Origin: Rubrobacter sp.
GTDB taxonomy: Bacteria; Actinomycetota; Rubrobacteria; Rubrobacterales; Rubrobacteraceae
Direction of reading: 5' to 3'
DNA: 7,733 bases
Assembly: GCA_016781725.1 (NCBI GenBank)
Contig: JADDPU010000515.1
Span: 1-7,733 of the forward strand
Under the pieces are notes generated by a model. That model searched no databases. It had not been told where the DNA came from and worked only from the letters and a program-made list of their open reading frames with translations. Position 1 is the first letter of the stretch; each line of letters opens with the position of its first letter. The translations under genes and the position numbers were made by a program. Shown one piece after another: positions 6,249 to 7,733 of this stretch.

Positions 6249-6330
6249 CTTCCGGCGACAGCATCTTCTCCAACTCGTCGGCGAGGGAAGGGAGTTCGTT
6301 GGCGACGTAGACGAGATCATCCTTCGGCAT
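6238..6330 (-). pseudogene. 30-codon stub, probable truncated HepT start
   Basis: ATG at 6330 overlaps the end of the nucleotidyltransferase gene and the frame ends at TAG 6238-6240. The product starts MPKDDLVYVANEL. MntA genes of this type are normally followed, often with overlap, by HepT, a HEPN-domain RNase whose N-terminus commonly reads M-x-x-D-D-L-V-Y. Only those first residues look like HepT; a full HepT has over 100 residues and the R-x4-6-H active site is absent. The last codons (DGL, stop) come from the 14-base split repeat, meaning the frame now ends in the 3' end of a different gene. Codon use is GC-rich at third positions. It may still be translated as a small protein. It most likely arose by truncation at an insertion boundary. 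Confidence 0.5.
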
Positions 6331-6619
6331 ACTGTATTTCGGCCTCCGCCGGCACCCCGTCCTGAATCCGGTGGTTCAGGGCCTTGAAGGTCACGAAGTC
6401 CGGTTTCGCGCCCCCGATCAGACCGGAGAACTCTTGCTCGATCTCGAACAGTCGGATGAAGCCCGGGACGTACCCGGGCTCGAACTCCACCAGCACGTCC
6501 ACGTCGCTCTCCGGGCTGAAGTCTTCTCGCAAGGCGGAACCGAAGAAGGACAGCCTCAGGATGTGGTGCCGCCGGCAGAACTCGGCGAGTTGGTCTGGAG
6601 AAATCGCGATCTTACTCAT
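6317..6619 (-). CDS. MntA-like minimal nucleotidyltransferase
   Basis: This 100-residue protein has the minimal nucleotidyltransferase signature FFGSALREDFSPESDVDVLVEF: G27-S28, then D39 and D41 as metal ligands, and a third carboxylate at D74 in KPDFVTFKAL. In MntA/HepT modules the MNT protein AMPylates the HEPN toxin HepT and thereby inactivates it. The ATG at 6619 has a weak GAGG/GGGA ribosome site. A TATGAT -10-like hexamer lies at 6667-6662 without a convincing -35. All catalytic residues are intact, but the expected HepT partner is reduced to a stub, so this looks like an orphan antitoxin. It lies within the 6249-6779 segment that appears to be inserted into a copy of a methylase-like gene end. 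Confidence 0.88.
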   Translation of the reverse strand: MSKIAISPDQLAEFCRRHHILRLSFFGSALREDFSPESDVDVLVEFEPGYVPGFIRLFEIEQEFSGLIGGAKPDFVTFKALNHRIQDGVPAEAEIQYAEG

Positions 6620-6652
6620 CCGATCCCGCCTCGCTCTACGAACATTAGTCCA

Positions 6653-6778
6653 TCACCAGATATCATACAGCGCCCGTACGGCTTCATATGGGTACAGCGG
6701 GCAGCCCGGTACGACGCCGCAGTCTAGTTTTGGAAACGGCTTACCTTCGTCCGGCCTGCCCTCGTTCAGCGCCTTCTC
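6653..6778 (-). pseudogene. Unrecognised open tail upstream of the nucleotidyltransferase
   Basis: On the minus strand the frame from 6778 to the stop TGA at 6655-6653 reads EKALNEGRPDEGKPFPKLD, then CGVVPGCPLYPYEAVRALYD and IW, stop. The composition (KPFPKLDCG, YPYEAVRALYDIW) looks like a genuine protein C-terminus, not random translation, but I do not recognise the family. It has no start codon or ribosome site of its own and begins at the junction with the methylase-like relic, one frame away from it. The likely reading is the 3' end of a gene carried in with the MntA cassette. The 3' end lies 34 bases before the MntA start. Confidence 0.35.
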
Positions 6779-6779
6779 G

Positions 6780-6823
6780 ACAGCGCCGCCACCCGCCCGT
6801 CTATCTCCGCCTCCCACTCCTCG
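6780..6823. repeat. 44-base direct repeat, left copy (matches 7647-7690)
   Basis: These 44 bases match 7647-7690 in the same orientation with one difference (C at 6784, T at 7651). On the minus strand both encode EEWEAEIDGRVAAL in frame. The two copies start 867 bases apart and flank the third VapBC module. Identity stops abruptly at both ends: the next base differs on the left, and past 6823/7690 the sequences are unrelated. Confidence 0.9.
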
Positions 6824-6922
6824 CAGCCCACACCCCTCGCGTTCCAGACACTTCTGTACGACTTCTGCGGTGGCTTCGCGGTCGACGGCGGGGCGTTGGG
6901 GATGGGGAGTTCCATGCGCTTG
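6780..6922 (-). pseudogene. Decayed C-terminus resembling a type IIG/Eco57I-like DNA methylase
   Basis: Just after the third PIN toxin's stop, the minus strand reads MELPIPNAP (ATG at 6915-6913), and 21 codons later GVGCEEWEAEIDGRVAAL. A LPIP segment followed by a W-E-x-E-I-D-x-x-V-x-x-L-Y-G-L tail is, from general knowledge, the way many type IIG/Eco57I-like N6-adenine methylases end. Between the two parts the +1 frame gives a better helix (AVDREATAEVVQKCLEREG), suggesting two compensating indels. The expected YGL end is missing: after VAAL the frame runs into unrelated sequence (SRRR, stop). The missing end is found at 6235-6248. No catalytic methylase motif (NPPY) is in the window, so the family call rests on the tail only. 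The frame is also open further upstream to 7056, but there it overlaps the PIN toxin. Confidence 0.5.
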
Positions 6923-7353
6923 CTACCGGTCGCTCGGAAGCAACCGGAAAGGGCGTCCTCCAGGTCCACGCCACACACGAAAGTGTCTCTCGTCGGTAGT
7001 AAGGATCTCGGTGGTATCGAGGCGTTCTGCGAGGACGACGTTGGAGGCGTCGGCAAGCCCCACGCCCAGGTCGGCGTACCGGCGCATCACTTCGACGGCC
7101 CGCGCCATGTCTCCGGCCTGAAACGGCTCCAAACGGTAGCGCCGCGGGCTACGTCTTCGAGTATTTCGACGGCCCGGTCCGGGCGGCCGAGCCTGACCGA
7201 GACGAGGTAGTCCACCTCGGCCAGGATGAAAGGAGAGATGACGAGGCGTTCACCGGCAGCGCGCAGTTCGTCGAGCAGAGATCTCGTAGCCTCGTGGACG
7301 CGCGAGCCACGGTCCACCTCGGAGATCAAACCTCCCGTGTCGACGATTATCAC
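6923..7353 (-). pseudogene. vapC: VapC-family PIN toxin split by a one-base frameshift (third TA module)
   Basis: Two overlapping frames together form one PIN domain of about 143 residues. The first part, from GTG 7353, carries D5 (MIIVDTGGLI) and E46 (SPFILAEVDYLV). The second part, from about 7138 to TAG 6925-6923, carries the remaining acidic residues in GVGLADASNVVLAE and ILTTDERHF. The natural junction would read VARGA then YRLEPFQAGDMA; on the minus strand the codon at 7140-7139 has only GC where three bases are needed, so one base appears to be missing. Without it the protein diverges after residue 72, terminates at 7087 and lacks half the active site. The start overlaps the antitoxin stop by four bases (GTGA). 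It may be an inactivating mutation, a sequencing error, or less likely a recoding site; no slippery heptamer is evident. Confidence 0.85.
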
Positions 7354-7589
7354 CGTTCGCCGAAGCCGGCGAGCTCGTCTTCCACTCTCTCGGCGAAGGT
7401 GGAGTCGCCGCTATCGAAGAGCGGGTAGCGGGGCCAGGGACGCTCCCCTTCTGCTCCTCCGTCGTCGCGCAAGTAGCGGCCAACCGCCTCTTCTATGATC
7501 TCTTCTTCTCTGCGGCCTTCCTCCGCGGCGCGTCGGCGGACCATCTCCAGGAGCGCGCGATCTATCTTCGTCTCCGTCTTCTCTGTCAT
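7350..7589 (-). CDS. vapB: VapB-type antitoxin (third TA module)
   Basis: This 79-residue protein has an N-terminal ribbon-helix-helix-like segment (TETKIDRALLEMVRRRAAEE, then GRREEEIIEEAVGRYLRD). It is followed by an acidic, proline- and aromatic-containing tail from about residue 43 (GERPWPRYPLFDSGDSTFAE) that fits a toxin-binding arm. The ATG at 7589 is preceded by GAGGAGG about ten bases upstream and AAGGGG closer in. It overlaps the PIN toxin start by four bases, so the pair is coupled. The antitoxin frame is intact while its toxin is frameshifted, the order of loss expected if toxin inactivation is harmless and antitoxin loss is not. It starts 46 bases after the stop of the methylase-like gene end. 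Confidence 0.85.
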   Translation of the reverse strand: MTEKTETKIDRALLEMVRRRAAEEGRREEEIIEEAVGRYLRDDGGAEGERPWPRYPLFDSGDSTFAERVEDELAGFGER

Positions 7590-7632
7590 CGCCCCTTCGC
7601 CTCCTCAGCACACCGAACGAATGATCGCGCTG

Positions 7633-7690
7633 ATTCTACAACCCGTACAGTGCCGCCACCCGCCCGTCTATCTCCGCCTCCCACTCCTCG
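7633..7690. repeat. 58-base unit, the contiguous copy of a split repeat
   Basis: This stretch contains the 14-base element (7633-7646) and the 44-base element (7647-7690) joined without a gap. The same two elements occur at 6235-6248 and 6780-6823, 531 bases apart, in the same orientation. On the minus strand the unit spells EEWEAEIDGRVAALYGL, the stop TAG and AAT. It marks the uninterrupted form of the gene end. Confidence 0.85.
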
Positions 7691-7733
7691 ATAGATGCAC
7701 AGGATAATTGAACAGACGGCCGCCTCTTGTGGC
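7636..7733 (-). CDS. C-terminal end of a methylase-like gene (partial)
   Basis: The frame is open from the window edge and ends at TAG (7638-7636). The last residues are IEEWEAEIDGRVAALYGL, similar to the ends of many type IIG/Eco57I-like DNA methylases. The preceding residues visible here (HKRRPSVQLSCAS) come from more AT-rich DNA and do not look like the usual part before that tail, and they share nothing with the relic at 6824-6922. The gene may be a true methylase, or only its 3' end fused to other sequence; the catalytic region would lie outside the window. It is followed after 46 bases by the third VapB gene on the same strand. Confidence 0.5.
   Translation of the reverse strand, partial: HKRRPSVQLSCASIEEWEAEIDGRVAALYGL

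Larger units (their letters stand above)
6249..6779. other. Inferred 531-base insertion carrying the MntA cassette
   Basis: The 14 bases before this segment (6235-6248) and the 44 after it (6780-6823) match adjacent parts of one 58-base stretch at 7633-7690, with a single mismatch in the 58. Removing 6249-6779 would rebuild the gene end seen at 7633-7690. The segment holds the MntA gene, the HepT-like stub and an open tail (6653-6778). I find no transposase, no terminal inverted repeats and no target-site duplication, so the mechanism is unknown; recombination between tandem copies is an alternative. Confidence 0.6.

Noticed and set aside
5997..6320. A longer 107-residue form of the second antitoxin starting at 6320
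   Set aside because: The extra N-terminus (MISSTSPTNSLPSPTSWRRC) is out of frame with the HepT-like stub and not protein-like. The ATG at 6197 has a consensus ribosome site.
6249..6779. The MntA segment as a classical insertion sequence or MITE
   Set aside because: I see no transposase, no terminal inverted repeats and no target-site duplication at either junction.
6384..7121. A 245-codon plus-strand open frame
   Set aside because: It is antisense to MntA, the relic and the third VapC. Serine/arginine/proline-rich low-complexity translation and no ribosome site mark it as a shadow.
7139..7140. Programmed frameshifting to make the third VapC
   Set aside because: There is no slippery heptamer or downstream structure that I can see; a missing base is simpler.

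Overview
The window is high-GC DNA (roughly 60% or more by eye) with strongly GC-rich third codon positions and frequent GTG/TTG starts. This suggests a high-GC bacterium. A deep-branching actinobacterium such as Rubrobacter would fit, but that is an impression from codon use and protein style, not a demonstrated assignment. I see no rRNA, tRNA, CRISPR array or recognisable transposase.

Layout. (a) 1-114: the last codons of a rightward gene and a strong symmetric hairpin. (b) 115-765, minus strand: a FitA-type antitoxin and a VapC/FitB-type PIN toxin. (c) 883-1380, plus strand: an OsmC-family peroxidase with a probable TTG start, divergent from (b) and convergent with (d). (d) 5317 down to 1397, minus strand: one tight three-gene operon of ribbon-helix-helix antitoxin, MazF/PemK toxin and a 1099-residue phospholipase-D plus SNF2-like helicase fusion. 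An extended -10 promoter lies just upstream at 5341-5349. (e) 6197 down to 5532, minus strand: a second antitoxin/PIN toxin pair with its own terminator. (f) 6619 down to 6238, minus strand: a MntA-like nucleotidyltransferase followed by a 30-codon stub that looks like a truncated HepT. (g) 7589 down to 6923, minus strand: a third VapBC pair whose toxin has a one-base frameshift. (h) 6780-6922 and 7636-7733: two copies of a 3' gene end that resembles the C-terminus of type IIG/Eco57I-like DNA methylases. The first copy is decayed and the second runs off the window.

From 7733 down to 1397 every recognisable gene is on the minus strand. The order is methylase-like ends, TA modules, MazEF, then the nuclease/helicase. 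This looks like a defence or addiction island in which toxin-antitoxin cassettes have gathered between pieces of a methylase plus helicase locus. The clearest sign of assembly is a split repeat. The 58 bases at 7633-7690 reappear as two pieces, 6235-6248 and 6780-6823, which abut exactly in the 7633-7690 copy. The 531 bases between those pieces (6249-6779) hold the MntA cassette, so that cassette appears to have landed inside a copy of the gene end. The best candidate for an undescribed system is the translationally coupled MazEF plus PLD-helicase operon.
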